From NCBI RefSeq assembly GCF_003352065.1, contig NZ_CP025803.1, positions 1,178,001-1,242,000 of the forward strand: a stretch of DNA of 64,000 nucleotides, given 5' to 3'. The notes below the pieces were generated by a model. It made no database searches and was not told where the DNA came from. It saw only the letters and a list, made by a program, of their open reading frames with translations. Both the position numbers and the translations under genes were made by a program. Below are positions 1-8,935 of the stretch, piece by piece; within the stretch, counting starts at the first letter, position 1, and each line of letters begins with the position of its first letter. The DNA comes from Sulfitobacter sp. SK011 (GTDB lineage: Bacteria; Pseudomonadota; Alphaproteobacteria; Rhodobacterales; Rhodobacteraceae).

Positions 1-755
1 CCGATGAGCAGCAGCACAGCCAGTACAATATCAACGGTAAAGTTTGTGGTGGCATGCAGCATGGTGGTAAAGGCGGTCACAAATATGATCTGAAAGAGCG
101 ACGTCCCCACCACGACTTTGGTTGGCATACCCAAAAGATAGATCATCGCAGGCACCATGATAAATCCGCCGCCGACACCCATGATCGCAGCGAGGATACC
201 GACCGCGACGCCCACGACCAGAGGCGGAATGACCGAAATATAAAGGCCCGAAACCCGGAACCGCATTTTGAAGGGCAGGCCATGGATCCAGTTATGCTTT
301 TTACGCGCTGTCTTTTTGCCGGAACGGGTTTTGCGGATCGCATTCAACGATTCGATAAACATCAACCCGCCGATCACACCGAGAAAGATCACGTAACAAA
401 GCTTGACCAGCAGATCGACCTGACCTTGGGCCTTGAGATAGTTGAACACCATCACACCCAAGGCGGCACCGATAAGACCCCCGATCAGCAGGACGGTGCC
501 CATCCTCAAATCGACAGTCTTTCGCTTGAAATGCGCCAAAACCCCAGAAAACGAAGAGGCAACGATCTGGTTGGCCTCGGTGGCAACTGCGACCGCGGGG
601 GGGATCCCGATAAAGAAAAGCAGCGGCGTCATCAAGAAGCCACCGCCTACCCCGAACATGCCGGACAGAATGCCAACAAGCCCACCCAACCCCAATAGGA
701 GGAATGCGTTAACCGAAACTTCGGCGATGGGCAGGTATATTTGCATGGCCCCCAT
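1..755 (-). CDS. TauE/SafE family sulfite/anion exporter, C-terminus cut off by window start
   Basis: Integral membrane transporter of the TauE/SafE (formerly DUF81) family, whose members export sulfite, sulfoacetate or related organic anions. About 251 residues are visible and the C-terminus lies before base 1. The reverse-strand reading shows alternating hydrophobic segments and the two family-typical glycine motifs, one near the N-terminus (GMFGVGGGFLMTPLL) and one in the second half (IMGVGGGFIMVPAM). Two in-frame starts exist, at 755 and 746; the second gives MQIYLP. A charged loop (KTRSGKKTARKKHNW) separates the two halves. The gene is in the same orientation as the ABC operon that follows it on the map. 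A hairpin and an operator-like repeat lie upstream. The substrate cannot be told from sequence. Confidence 0.85.
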   Translation of the reverse strand, partial: MGAMQIYLPIAEVSVNAFLLLGLGGLVGILSGMFGVGGGFLMTPLLFFIGIPPAVAVATEANQIVASSFSGVLAHFKRKTVDLRMGTVLLIGGLIGAALGVMVFNYLKAQGQVDLLVKLCYVIFLGVIGGLMFIESLNAIRKTRSGKKTARKKHNWIHGLPFKMRFRVSGLYISVIPPLVVGVAVGILAAIMGVGGGFIMVPAMIYLLGMPTKVVVGTSLFQIIFVTAFTTMLHATTNFTVDIVLAVLLLI

Positions 756-784
756 TAGCGCAGGTCTTGTATCTAAATCAACTG

Positions 785-860
785 TCCTTGCTGCTTTGCA
801 GCAAGGAGGACCGATATCATTGGTCAAACTGGCCTTATAATCAGACCTTATAATTTGACC
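785..860. promoter_or_regulatory. Hairpin plus operator-like repeat block upstream of the TauE/SafE gene
   Basis: Two elements can be seen. A 10-bp perfect stem lies at 785-794 and 798-807, with loop TTT. Next to it, GGTCAAA at 822-828 and TTTGACC at 854-860 form a perfect 7-bp inverted repeat. This encloses two near-identical 13-bp direct repeats (833-845 and 846-858; 11 of 13 bases match), each containing TTATAA. The arrangement suits a dimeric regulator controlling the leftward TauE/SafE gene, or a terminator for the permease gene that ends at 868. There is no T-run after the hairpin on the minus strand, which argues against a simple intrinsic terminator. The regulator is unknown. Confidence 0.4.
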
Positions 861-867
861 TGATGGC

Positions 868-1836
868 TCAGCGTTCTTTCACGTAAGGTTCGCCACCCGC
901 GCGGGGCGGAATGGCCTTGCCGCCGAACCCAGCCAAAATGATGACGGTCATCACATATGGCAGCGCCCCCAACAACTGGCCCTGAACCTTGATGCCAACC
1001 AACGCTTCGATCACATCTGGACGCGTTTCCAACGCACCAAACAGCCCAAAGAGCAACGTCGCATAAAGCGCATACCACGGCCGCCACTTGGAAAAGATCA
1101 ATGCGGCAAGCGCGATAAACCCTCGCCCAGCTGACATGTCTTTGACAAATCCTGCCTGCAAGGCCGTGCTGAGATAGGCCCCCGCGATGCCACAAAGCAC
1201 GCCGCAAATCGCCACCGCCGCATAGCGCAGGGCGACCACGGAAACGCCAGCCGTGTCCACGGCTGCGGGATTTTCGCCGACCGCGCGCAGGCGCAGCCCA
1301 AACCGCGTGCGATACAGCAGCCACCATGACAAAGGCACCGCCGCGAAGGCCATGTAGACGAGGATCGAATGGCCTGAAATCAGTTCTGCATAAAGCGGTC
1401 CGATAATCGGTACATCGGCCATGGCATCCGCACCGGGCAGGGTAATCGCCTCAAACCGGGCACCGCCCATCAACGACGGCGTCCGCCCGCCTTGGCTGAA
1501 CCAGTCCTGCGCAATCAGCACGGTCATACCTGCCGCCAGAAAGTTGATCGCCACGCCGGAAATCAGTTGGTTGCCGCGAAAGGTAATCGACGCGACACCA
1601 TGCAGCGCGCTGAGCATCAGAGATGCGCCCATGCCAGCCGCCAAGCCAATCCAGACGGACCCGGAAAGCGATGCCACGGCAGCAGAGAAGAACGCCGCCG
1701 CCAGCATTTTGCCCTCAAGGCCAATGTCGAAAATGCCCGCTCGTTCACTGAACAGACCCGCAAGGCAGGCCAGAAGCAACGGTGTGGCAAGGCGGACAGT
1801 GCTGTCGAGCAGTTGGATGAGCGTTGCGTAATCCAT
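868..1836 (-). CDS. ABC transporter permease, BMP/nucleoside type (second permease)
   Basis: Inner-membrane permease of the BmpA-linked ABC importer family (NupQ/YufQ-like), whose characterised members take up nucleosides or purines. It has about 322 residues and is strongly hydrophobic, with the family-typical N-terminal stretch SERAGIFDIGLEGKM and the motif GENPAAVDTAGVSV near residue 200. The ATG at 1836 overlaps the TGA of the preceding permease (TGATG), which indicates translational coupling; a GTG three bases upstream (1839) is also possible. It is the last gene of a four-gene leftward operon: binding protein, ATPase, permease, permease. Family assignment is firm. The substrate is inferred. 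Confidence 0.9.
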   Translation of the reverse strand: MDYATLIQLLDSTVRLATPLLLACLAGLFSERAGIFDIGLEGKMLAAAFFSAAVASLSGSVWIGLAAGMGASLMLSALHGVASITFRGNQLISGVAINFLAAGMTVLIAQDWFSQGGRTPSLMGGARFEAITLPGADAMADVPIIGPLYAELISGHSILVYMAFAAVPLSWWLLYRTRFGLRLRAVGENPAAVDTAGVSVVALRYAAVAICGVLCGIAGAYLSTALQAGFVKDMSAGRGFIALAALIFSKWRPWYALYATLLFGLFGALETRPDVIEALVGIKVQGQLLGALPYVMTVIILAGFGGKAIPPRAGGEPYVKER

Positions 1837-2945
1837 CACTTCACCGCCTTTGCCGTTTTGGATTTACGCAAGGCGAGGAATATGCGCTCAAGCGGCATCC
1901 GCACCATGTTATCGAGCGCGCCTGTGAACAGGATCACAAGCGCTTGAATCACGACGATCAATTCGCGGGGGATCGATGTCCAAAGCGCAAGCTCCGCACC
2001 CCCTTGGTAGAGAAAGCCAAACAAGATCGCGGAGATGAACACGCCCAAAGGATGTGAACGGCCCATCAGCGCCACCGCGATGCCGATAAAACCGGCCCCT
2101 TCGGTTGAGTTCAGCACCAGCCTTTCAGCCTCACCCATCACGTTGTTGATCGCCATCATTCCGGCCAAAGCACCTGAGATAATCATCGCGATCATGATGA
2201 TCTTGAAGGGCGATATGCCCGCGTATTTGGCGGCAGATTCCGAATGACCATACGCGCGAATTTCATATCCCAAACGGGTACGCCAGATCAGCAGCCACAA
2301 GATCACGCAGGCGGCAATCGCCACCAGAAAGGATACGTTTGCGGGGGCGGATTTGGAAAAGGCGATGCCAAAGGGGGCCAGAATATCATGCAGTGTCGGC
2401 AGGTTGGTCGCCTCGGGAAAACGCGCCGTGGCGGGGTCCATGCTGCCTTTGGGGCGCATGATGTTGACGAGTACGTAGTTGAGCAGCGCGGCGGCTATAA
2501 AGTTGAACATGATTGTGGTAATCACGATGTGGCTGCCGCGTTTGGCCTGCAACCACGCGGGGATCGCGGCCCAGAAAGCCCCAAATAGCCCCGCCATCAC
2601 AGCGGCACCAATCAACGCCAGCGACCAGTGTGGCCAAGGGATGTAAAGACACGCAATCGCAACCCCCAGCCCGCCCAGCATCGCCTGACCTTCACCACCG
2701 ATGTTGAAAAGCCGCGCGTGAAAGGCGATCGAAACAGCCAAGCCGGTAAAGATAAAGTTTGTCGCATAATAAAGCGTGTAGCCCCAGCCATAGGTAGAGC
2801 CGAGCGCCCCGGTGATCATCAGCTTGACGGCTGCCACCGGGTCTTCTCCGATGCCAAGAATGACAAGGGCAGACAGGATCGCCGCCAGCACAAGCGAGAT
2901 CAGCGGGACAAGGACCACTTCGGCCCACTTTGGCATCACGTCCAT
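1836..2945 (-). CDS. ABC transporter permease, BMP/nucleoside type (first permease)
   Basis: NupP/YufP-like permease of 369 residues that forms the membrane channel together with the product of the next gene. It shows many hydrophobic helices and the conserved cytoplasmic-loop motif AYGHSESAAKYAGISPFK, which couples permeases of this family to the ATPase. The start at 2945 is chosen because a perfect Shine-Dalgarno (AAGGAGGT) ends six bases before it. That site lies inside the 3' end of the ATPase gene, whose stop codon sits just before the ATG. A longer in-frame reading to 2984 would overlap the ATPase gene by 38 bases. The gene stops by TGATG overlap with the second permease. Confidence 0.92.
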   Translation of the reverse strand: MDVMPKWAEVVLVPLISLVLAAILSALVILGIGEDPVAAVKLMITGALGSTYGWGYTLYYATNFIFTGLAVSIAFHARLFNIGGEGQAMLGGLGVAIACLYIPWPHWSLALIGAAVMAGLFGAFWAAIPAWLQAKRGSHIVITTIMFNFIAAALLNYVLVNIMRPKGSMDPATARFPEATNLPTLHDILAPFGIAFSKSAPANVSFLVAIAACVILWLLIWRTRLGYEIRAYGHSESAAKYAGISPFKIIMIAMIISGALAGMMAINNVMGEAERLVLNSTEGAGFIGIAVALMGRSHPLGVFISAILFGFLYQGGAELALWTSIPRELIVVIQALVILFTGALDNMVRMPLERIFLALRKSKTAKAVK

Positions 2946-2946
2946 C

Positions 2947-4587
2947 TCAGACCTCCTTTCTCGGGTCGCCGCTGACGTGGGCAAGGTTCGCCTCGACCTC
3001 GGCCACAGAGTGCGGTTTGTCAGTGTCGGTGATCCCGGCCATCAACAGGCCCAGCTCTTTTTCATCGGTCTGGTCCGGGTCGCGCATCCCCATGATCCGG
3101 CCATCAAACATGACAGCGATGCGGTCGGACAGCGACAGGATTTCTTCAAGCTCAACAGACACCAGCAAGATCGCCTTGCCCTGATCGCGCAGGGCGACAA
3201 TTTGTTGATGAATGAATTCAATGGCACCAATATCCACGCCGCGTGTTGGCTGGCCGATCAACAACAGGTCCGGATTGCGTTCGATTTCGCGGGCCAAAAC
3301 AATTTTCTGCTGATTGCCGCCCGAAAAATTCTTCGCTTCAAGCTTGGGATTTGGCGGGCGCACGTCAAAGCGTTCCATTTTTTCAGCGGTATCTTCGCGA
3401 ATGGCATTGTTGTTCATCAACATGCCACTGCGATAGCTGGGATCATCGTGATAGCCAAAGGCGGTATTCTCCCAAGCGTGAAAATCCATGATCAGACCTT
3501 CGCGCTGACGATCCTCTGGCACATGGGCGATGCCCCGCGCACGCCGTGATTTGGCGTCGGAATATTTGCCAGTTAGGTCAAGTTTTTGACCATTTACGCT
3601 GACTTCGCCGATGCCATCCTCATAGCCGCCAAGCACTTCAAGCAGTTCTGACTGACCGTTCCCGGCGACCCCGGCGATGCCTAGGATTTCACCAGCGCGC
3701 ACCTGCAAATCAATGCCGCGCAGGCGTTCGACACCTTTGTCGTCAACCACCCGAAGGCCGCGCACGTCCAACACGACCTCACCGGGGATGCTTGGTTTTT
3801 TATCCACCCGCAACAGGACCTTACGTCCAACCATCAGCTCTGCCAGTTCGGCGGGCGATGTCTCGGATGTCTTTACCGTTGCAGTCATCTCACCACGGCG
3901 CATCACCGACACGGTGTCGGTGATCTCCATGATCTCGCGCAGCTTGTGGGTGATCAGAATGATGGTTTTGCCCTCAGACCGGAGCCGGCCAAGAATGCGG
4001 AACAACTGATCCGCCTCGGCAGGCGTCAACACGCCCGTCGGTTCATCCAGGATCAGAATATCCGCATGGCGGTAGAGCGCCTTGAGGATCTCGACGCGCT
4101 GTTGCATGCCCACACCGATGTCCTGAACAAGCGCATCCGGGTCGACATTGAGCCCGTAATCCTCGGCCAGTTCCACCAATGATTGGCGCGCCTTGGCAAG
4201 TGAGGGTTTCAGTTTCCAGCCATCTTCGGCACCCAGAATGATATTCTCCAGAACCGTAAAATTCTCAACCAGCTTGAAATGCTGGAACACCATGCCGATG
4301 CCTGCCGCAATTGCGGCCTGGCTGTCCGGGATGTCGGTTTTTGTCCCGCCGATAAAGATCTCGCCCTTATCAGCTTTGTAAAATCCGTAAAGGATCGACA
4401 TCAGCGTCGATTTGCCCGCACCGTTTTCACCGATGATCCCGTGGATCGTGCCGGGCATGACGCGGATCGAAATGTCTTTGTTGGCCTGAACCGGCCCAAA
4501 GGCTTTGGAAATGCCTTTCAGCTCAATCGCGGGTGCAAGAGATGAGGCAGCCGTTTCCGGCTGCCTCGCTGTTTTTTCCGCTGTCAC
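2947..4587 (-). CDS. ABC transporter ATP-binding protein with two nucleotide-binding domains
   Basis: Cytoplasmic ATPase of 546 residues that powers the importer. Two ABC domains are fused, as in NupO/YufO and RbsA-type sugar importers. The first has a canonical Walker A (GENGAGKST, residues 53-61), a Walker B (ILILDEPT) and a variant signature (GVGMQQR). The second has a degenerate Walker A (AGVAGNGQSEL), a good signature (SGGNQQK) and a divergent Walker B (LLIGQPTRGVD). This asymmetry is normal for the family. The start is GTG at 4587, two bases after the stop of the binding-protein gene, so translation is probably coupled. Confidence 0.93.
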   Translation of the reverse strand: MTAEKTARQPETAASSLAPAIELKGISKAFGPVQANKDISIRVMPGTIHGIIGENGAGKSTLMSILYGFYKADKGEIFIGGTKTDIPDSQAAIAAGIGMVFQHFKLVENFTVLENIILGAEDGWKLKPSLAKARQSLVELAEDYGLNVDPDALVQDIGVGMQQRVEILKALYRHADILILDEPTGVLTPAEADQLFRILGRLRSEGKTIILITHKLREIMEITDTVSVMRRGEMTATVKTSETSPAELAELMVGRKVLLRVDKKPSIPGEVVLDVRGLRVVDDKGVERLRGIDLQVRAGEILGIAGVAGNGQSELLEVLGGYEDGIGEVSVNGQKLDLTGKYSDAKSRRARGIAHVPEDRQREGLIMDFHAWENTAFGYHDDPSYRSGMLMNNNAIREDTAEKMERFDVRPPNPKLEAKNFSGGNQQKIVLAREIERNPDLLLIGQPTRGVDIGAIEFIHQQIVALRDQGKAILLVSVELEEILSLSDRIAVMFDGRIMGMRDPDQTDEKELGLLMAGITDTDKPHSVAEVEANLAHVSGDPRKEV

Positions 4588-4589
4588 GC

Positions 4590-5585
4590 TTAGAAGTCCA
4601 GCGCAGGGCAGCTGTCGTCTGACATGTAATCATGCACGGCCAGAGAGCCATCCGCGATTTTCGCTGATGCTGCATCAACAGTCGTCAGCATGTCCGTGTT
4701 GACCAGTTCCGCGTTGTTTTCATCCATCGCATAGCCCACACCGCCATTGGCGATACCCATGACGTTAAAGCCTTTTTCCATGCCGGGGCCGTCTTTCATG
4801 GCCTGATAAACGGCATTGTCGACGCGCTTGAGCATCGATGTCAGGACTTTGCCCGGATGCAGGTGGTTTTGGTTGCTGTCGACGCCAACAGACAGAATAC
4901 CTTCGTCAGCGGCGGTTTGAAGAACCCCAACGCCGGTGCCACCAGCAGCGGCATAAACCACATCAGCGCCTTGGCTGATCTGTGCTTTTGTCAATTCAGA
5001 GCCTTTTACCGGGTCATTCCAGGCGGCAGGTGTGGTACCGGTCATGTTGGCAATCACGGTTGCGTCCGCATTGACCGCTTTCACACCCTGAGCATAGCCG
5101 CAGGCGAATTTACGGATCAGCGGGATGTCCATGCCGCCGATAAAGCCAACGGTGCCGGTTTTGGACGCCATCGCGGCCATCATGCCAACCAGATACGACC
5201 CTTCATGCTCGTTGAACACAACCGAACGCACGTTTGGCTGATCGACAACCATATCGATGATCGCAAAATCTGTTTCAGGATAGTCCGGTGCGACCTGGTT
5301 CAGGATGTCACCAAAGGCAAAGCCGGTCATGATGATCGGGTTTGCGCCCGCTTCAGCGAAACGGCGCAAGGCCTGCTCACGCTGGGCCTCGGACTGCAAT
5401 TCAATCTCGCGAAAAGTCTCGCCGGTCTCTTCGGCCCAACGCTGCGCACCACCAAAGGCCGCTTCGTTAAATGATTTGTCGAACTTGCCACCAAGGTCAA
5501 AGATCAACGCAGGCTCTGCCAATGCGGCACCGGCGCTCAGTGCGACAGCGGCGGCAGCGCCCATAAATTTGGTCATAAGGGTCAT
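4590..5585 (-). CDS. BMP family (BmpA/Med) substrate-binding protein
   Basis: Periplasmic binding protein that delivers substrate to the two permeases. It has 331 residues from the ATG at 5585, which is preceded by GGGAGAT. A longer in-frame start at 5624 would add residues before the signal peptide and is unlikely. The N-terminus is a clear Sec signal peptide ending ALAEP. The mature protein begins with the BMP-family motif DLGGKFDKSFNEAA and contains FAIIDMVVDQPNVRSVVF and VGFIGGMDIPLIRKF. Known family members bind purine nucleosides, and that ligand is inferred here. It is the first gene of the operon. The promoter should lie in 5586-5710; I see a possible TTGACC -35 on the minus strand but no convincing -10. 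Confidence 0.93.
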   Translation of the reverse strand: MTLMTKFMGAAAAVALSAGAALAEPALIFDLGGKFDKSFNEAAFGGAQRWAEETGETFREIELQSEAQREQALRRFAEAGANPIIMTGFAFGDILNQVAPDYPETDFAIIDMVVDQPNVRSVVFNEHEGSYLVGMMAAMASKTGTVGFIGGMDIPLIRKFACGYAQGVKAVNADATVIANMTGTTPAAWNDPVKGSELTKAQISQGADVVYAAAGGTGVGVLQTAADEGILSVGVDSNQNHLHPGKVLTSMLKRVDNAVYQAMKDGPGMEKGFNVMGIANGGVGYAMDENNAELVNTDMLTTVDAASAKIADGSLAVHDYMSDDSCPALDF

Positions 5586-5710
5586 AGGTATCTCCCAGGT
5601 TTCTATTTGGGGCGCGGCCAGCAACGGCTTTTGCCCGCGATCAAATGATCAGGTGCAAATTTGGTCGTAGTCGGGGGGAAGGGTCAACAGCTTTCTGACA
5701 CCAAGGGCTG

Positions 5711-6139
5711 TTATTCTGTCACCTGACCGCAGGTAAGGGCCCGCTGCATGATCAATGCGTCAGCGACAGAGCCGTTTTTGCGGGCGTAATATGCCGGGCG
5801 TGTGGCGATGGTGGCAAAGCCCAGATCAAGATAAAGCGCGATTGCGGCTGTGTTGTCGGCCGCAACTTCTAGAAACGCGGTGTCTGCAGATTTTGTCGGC
5901 GCATCCAACCAGCGGCGGAGTAACTTGAGCGCGATCCCTTTGCGCCGGTGGCCGGGATCGACTGCCAGCGTTAATAATTCGGTTTCGCCTGCCACCGAGC
6001 GGGTCAGGGCGAAACCAAAGTCATGCGTAAACGCCTGCACAAACGGGCTGTCCAACAGATCAGAAAATTCCGCCGCATTCCACGCGCGTTCCTGATCGAA
6101 TGCGCGCGCATGCACCGCCGCCATCTCGTCTGCTGTCAT
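5711..6139 (-). CDS. rimI: Ribosomal-protein-alanine N-acetyltransferase RimI-like
   Basis: GNAT acetyltransferase of 142 residues. In characterised bacteria RimI acetylates the N-terminal alanine of ribosomal protein S18. The acetyl-CoA loop is visible as VDPGHRRKGIALKLL, and AADNTAAIALYLDLGF matches the C-terminal GNAT motif (normally N.xAixLYxklGF). The gene overlaps the end of tsaB by 4 bp (ATGA type), the classic tsaB-rimI pairing. The central region is somewhat divergent, so another GNAT substrate cannot be excluded, but the gene context favours RimI. Confidence 0.82.
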   Translation of the reverse strand: MTADEMAAVHARAFDQERAWNAAEFSDLLDSPFVQAFTHDFGFALTRSVAGETELLTLAVDPGHRRKGIALKLLRRWLDAPTKSADTAFLEVAADNTAAIALYLDLGFATIATRPAYYARKNGSVADALIMQRALTCGQVTE

Positions 6140-6747
6140 GACAAAATTACGGGGGCGGGATCACGGCTTGGTGCCGCATCCGCAGGCCGCAGGTAAAGCG
6201 GCGCAGGGCGCATTGTCTCAGTGAGAAAGCGGGTTGCTGCCAGCCTTGCAATAGCCTCTGCAACGGGGTGCACGGGGGGGTGCCCACCGGCCCCAATCAA
6301 AGGCCCATCAAAGGCAGGCAGCTCTGATGCCGGATATTGCCCAGGATCAGAAAGGTTCGGGTTCTCATAGCCTTGCAGGTAAACCATGTCGCGTCGTGCA
6401 TCCACGGCGCAAGCACAAGGCCCCTGCGTTCCAAGGCGCAATGCGTCAAAGGCCGACACCCCAACCGCTGGCACCCCAAGACCAAGCGCGAGGCCGCGCG
6501 CCGCCGAGACAGAGATGCGAATGCCGGTGAAATTGCCGGGGCCAATGCCGACCCCGATGGCCGACAAATCTGAAACTTCAATATTGGCCTTGGCCATCAG
6601 CTCGCTACACAGCACCAACAAACGCTCTGCCTGACCCTTGGCCATGGGTTCCACCGCGCTTTGCAGCACCTGATCACCCAACAGCAAAGCGGCCGCGCAA
6701 TGCGCGGCCGATGTATCAAACGCCAAGACAAGTGGTGTCTCAGGCAA
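6136..6747 (-). CDS. tsaB: tRNA threonylcarbamoyladenosine biosynthesis protein TsaB
   Basis: TsaB (YeaZ), 203 residues. It partners TsaD and TsaE in forming t6A37 in tRNAs that read ANN codons. It belongs to the ASKHA fold: the N-terminus LAFDTSAAHCAAALL and the motif GVGIGPGNFTGIRISVSAARGLALGLGVPAVGVSAFDA (given here in broken form: GPGNFTGIR followed by ARGLALGLG) are diagnostic. Length is a little short of the E. coli protein (231), as is usual in alphaproteobacteria. The start overlaps the last bases of the upstream Nfu gene (6740-6747), and its 3' end overlaps rimI, so the three are probably one transcript. Confidence 0.93.
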   Translation of the reverse strand: MPETPLVLAFDTSAAHCAAALLLGDQVLQSAVEPMAKGQAERLLVLCSELMAKANIEVSDLSAIGVGIGPGNFTGIRISVSAARGLALGLGVPAVGVSAFDALRLGTQGPCACAVDARRDMVYLQGYENPNLSDPGQYPASELPAFDGPLIGAGGHPPVHPVAEAIARLAATRFLTETMRPAPLYLRPADAAPSRDPAPVILS

Positions 6748-7300
6748 CCGGGCGCACCTCGGTCACTTCCGGAATATAGTGGCGCAGCAGGTTCTCAATG
6801 CCCATTTTCAGGGTCAAGGTCGACGACGGACAGCCCGCACATGCGCCTTGCATATGCAGATAGACAACACCCCGATCAAATCCATGAAAAGTGATGTCGC
6901 CACCGTCTTGCGCGACGGCAGGGCGCACACGGCTGTCCAGCAACTCTTTGATCTGATTTACAATTTCACCGTCTTCGCCATCGTGCGCTGCATGGCCTGA
7001 CGTGGCCTGGTGATCGGCTGCCATCACCGACTGACCTGATTGGAAATGCTCCATGATGGCACCCAGCAATGCTGGTTTGATATGGTCCCAGTCAACCGTG
7101 TCGGCCTTGGTGATTGTCACAAAATCCGTCCCAAAGAACACCCCCGCGACGCCGTCTACGGCGAACAGGCGCGTGGCCAGCGGTGAGCCGCCGGCGGCAT
7201 CAGGGGTTGGGAAATCTGCTGTGCCAACTTCCAGCACTGCCTGTCCGGGTAGGAACTTGAGTGTTGCTGGGTTTGGTGTGGATTCGGTTTGAATAAACAT
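6740..7300 (-). CDS. NifU/Nfu-family iron-sulfur cluster scaffold protein
   Basis: Fe-S cluster carrier of 186 residues with two domains. The N-terminal Nfu_N domain starts MFIQTESTPNPATLKFLPG. The C-terminal NifU-like domain (from about residue 110) contains RPAVAQDGGDI and the cluster-binding CxxC as GACAGCPSSTLTLK. It delivers [4Fe-4S] clusters to client proteins. The start at 7300 gives the canonical family N-terminus; an upstream in-frame start at 7417 would add about 39 unrelated residues. A histidine/acidic linker (HQATSGHAAHDGEDGE) joins the domains. It lies upstream of tsaB and rimI. Confidence 0.93.
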   Translation of the reverse strand: MFIQTESTPNPATLKFLPGQAVLEVGTADFPTPDAAGGSPLATRLFAVDGVAGVFFGTDFVTITKADTVDWDHIKPALLGAIMEHFQSGQSVMAADHQATSGHAAHDGEDGEIVNQIKELLDSRVRPAVAQDGGDITFHGFDRGVVYLHMQGACAGCPSSTLTLKMGIENLLRHYIPEVTEVRPVA

Positions 7301-7479
7301 GGCAGTTTCCTGTGCTTGGCGCAGCATTGATATGCGCTTTGGGGACCGTGAAGTCAAGGTTTGGAACGATTCTAAATCGACCTGCCGCGCGGTTCGCAAT
7401 CCTGGCGCAAGAATCACAAGACCGTGCCAAAATGACCGCCCGGCGAACCGCCAGGTCAGGCGCTTGTCGTGCTCTTGAT

Positions 7480-7938
7480 TTACGTGATGGCCTCAAGCCG
7501 ATCCTTGCTCAGGTCACCCGGCACAATCGTGATCGGGACTGGCAAGGTTCCGGCGCTGCGTGATAATTGCGTTACCAGTGGGCCGGGACCCTTTTTATTG
7601 TCAGCACTTGCACCCAGCACCAGCACCCCAACATCTGGGTCCTCGATCACATATTTGATGATCTCGTCTGCGGCCACGCCTTCGCGGATCACCAGTTCCG
7701 GATCGACGCTTTGTTTGTCCCGCATCCATTTGGCAAACACTTCAAAATGCACTTCAATGCGTTCACGCGCCTCTTCACGCATGATGTCGCCGACACCGAT
7801 CCAGTGGTTGAATTCATCCGGTGGAATGACCGACAAAACCGTCACACCGCCCCCGGTGTGCGCCGCGCGCAATGCCGCAAATCGCATCGCATTCAGACAT
7901 TCGGTGCTGTCATCAAGGACAACGAGGAACTTACGCAT
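7480..7938 (-). CDS. Universal stress protein (UspA domain)
   Basis: Single-domain cytoplasmic Usp protein of 152 residues. The N-terminal strand and loop (KFLVVLDDSTECLNAMRFA) and the C-terminal strand (DVGVLVLGASADNKKGPGPLVTQL, followed by PVPITIVPG) define the family. The ATP-binding motif, usually G-x2-G-x9-G-S/T, is only partly kept (GASADNKKGPGP), so nucleotide binding is uncertain. The start at 7938 is preceded by GGGAGACCTCTC. It sits between the aminotransferase gene and the Nfu gene, all leftward, with a 179-bp gap before Nfu. Confidence 0.88.
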   Translation of the reverse strand: MRKFLVVLDDSTECLNAMRFAALRAAHTGGGVTVLSVIPPDEFNHWIGVGDIMREEARERIEVHFEVFAKWMRDKQSVDPELVIREGVAADEIIKYVIEDPDVGVLVLGASADNKKGPGPLVTQLSRSAGTLPVPITIVPGDLSKDRLEAIT

Positions 7939-8047
7939 GAGAGGTCTCCCTTTGGCCCCGGATCATGGCGTCAGAAGCTGCGTCGCGCAATCGCAAACTA
8001 CGTCTGGACGGGTCATGAGCGGGTGACTGGACTGGCGCTTTTTTGGC

Positions 8048-8923
8048 TTAGCGCTCGGATGCGGCCCAATCCCAATACATCTCCCGGACCCGCCGGGTCA
8101 CCGGATTTGCATTTGGACCGATCTGATACTGGGTGTCATCAAAGGCTTTGACGGGGGTGACTTTCATCATGTTGCCAGACAAAAATACCTCGTCCGCGCC
8201 ATGAAAATCGTCAAAGGAAAGCACCGCCTCGTGCACTTTCATGCCATCTGCGGTCATGTTTTTCATATGGCGCGCACGGGTGATGCCCGCCAGAAATGTA
8301 CCATTTGGGATCGGTGTGAACACCTCACCGTCTTTGACCATGAACACGTTGGCTGACGCCGATTCCGCGACATTGCCCATCGCGTCGGCAACCAGCGCAT
8401 TGCCAAAACCTTTGCTGCGTGCCTCAACCATCATCCGGGCGTTGTTGGGGTAAAGGCACCCGGCCTTGGCGTTGACCACGTTGTCTTCGAGCACGGGGCG
8501 GCGAAACCGGGTGCGGGTCAGGGTGGTCGCGGCCTCTGGTGGGGCCATTGGTATCTGCTCAAGTGATATGGCAAACCCTGTGGCCCCTTCACGCGGCACG
8601 ATGCCCAGTTCGTCACCCGCCAAGGCCCAATACATCGGGCGAATATAAACGGCGGCGTCGCGCGGATAGCTGGCCAGCCCTTCGCGCACAATGGCCACCA
8701 TGTCGGCGGTCTGGACCGTTGGCGAGATCATCAATGCCCGCGCAGAGCGGTCAATGCGTGCGCAATGCGCCTCAAGATCCGGGGACAACCCATCAAAAAG
8801 CCGCGCGCCGTCAAACACGGTGGTGCCCAGCCATGCACCATGATCTGCCGCCTTGATGATCGACATGTCGCCGTCATGCCAGGTGCCGTCGAAATAGGTC
8901 TTGATATTGGTGCCGGTGGCCAT
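8048..8923 (-). CDS. Class IV aminotransferase, probable branched-chain amino acid aminotransferase
   Basis: PLP-dependent fold-type IV transaminase of 291 residues. It probably interconverts branched-chain amino acids and their 2-oxo acids. The Schiff-base lysine is expected at K153 in NVVNAKAGCLYPNN. The motif GNVAESASANVFMVKDG is the class IV signature, and AGITRARHM follows. D-amino acid transaminase and aminodeoxychorismate lyase share this fold, so substrate specificity is inferred from overall resemblance to the BCAT group. It is followed downstream on the same strand by the Usp gene and preceded by a small conserved gene. Confidence 0.85.
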   Translation of the reverse strand: MATGTNIKTYFDGTWHDGDMSIIKAADHGAWLGTTVFDGARLFDGLSPDLEAHCARIDRSARALMISPTVQTADMVAIVREGLASYPRDAAVYIRPMYWALAGDELGIVPREGATGFAISLEQIPMAPPEAATTLTRTRFRRPVLEDNVVNAKAGCLYPNNARMMVEARSKGFGNALVADAMGNVAESASANVFMVKDGEVFTPIPNGTFLAGITRARHMKNMTADGMKVHEAVLSFDDFHGADEVFLSGNMMKVTPVKAFDDTQYQIGPNANPVTRRVREMYWDWAASER

Positions 8924-8935
8924 GTTCGGTTTCCT

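Noticed and set aside
54..698. Long rightward open frame (about 214 codons) across the first gene
   Set aside because: It is antisense to the TauE/SafE gene, and its product is H-, D- and R-rich without motifs, typical of shadow frames in GC-rich DNA.
5586..5710. Possible riboswitch or GATC-repeat operator upstream of the BMP operon
   Set aside because: Only trivial GATC palindromes and a lone -35-like hexamer; no recognisable purine or other riboswitch core.
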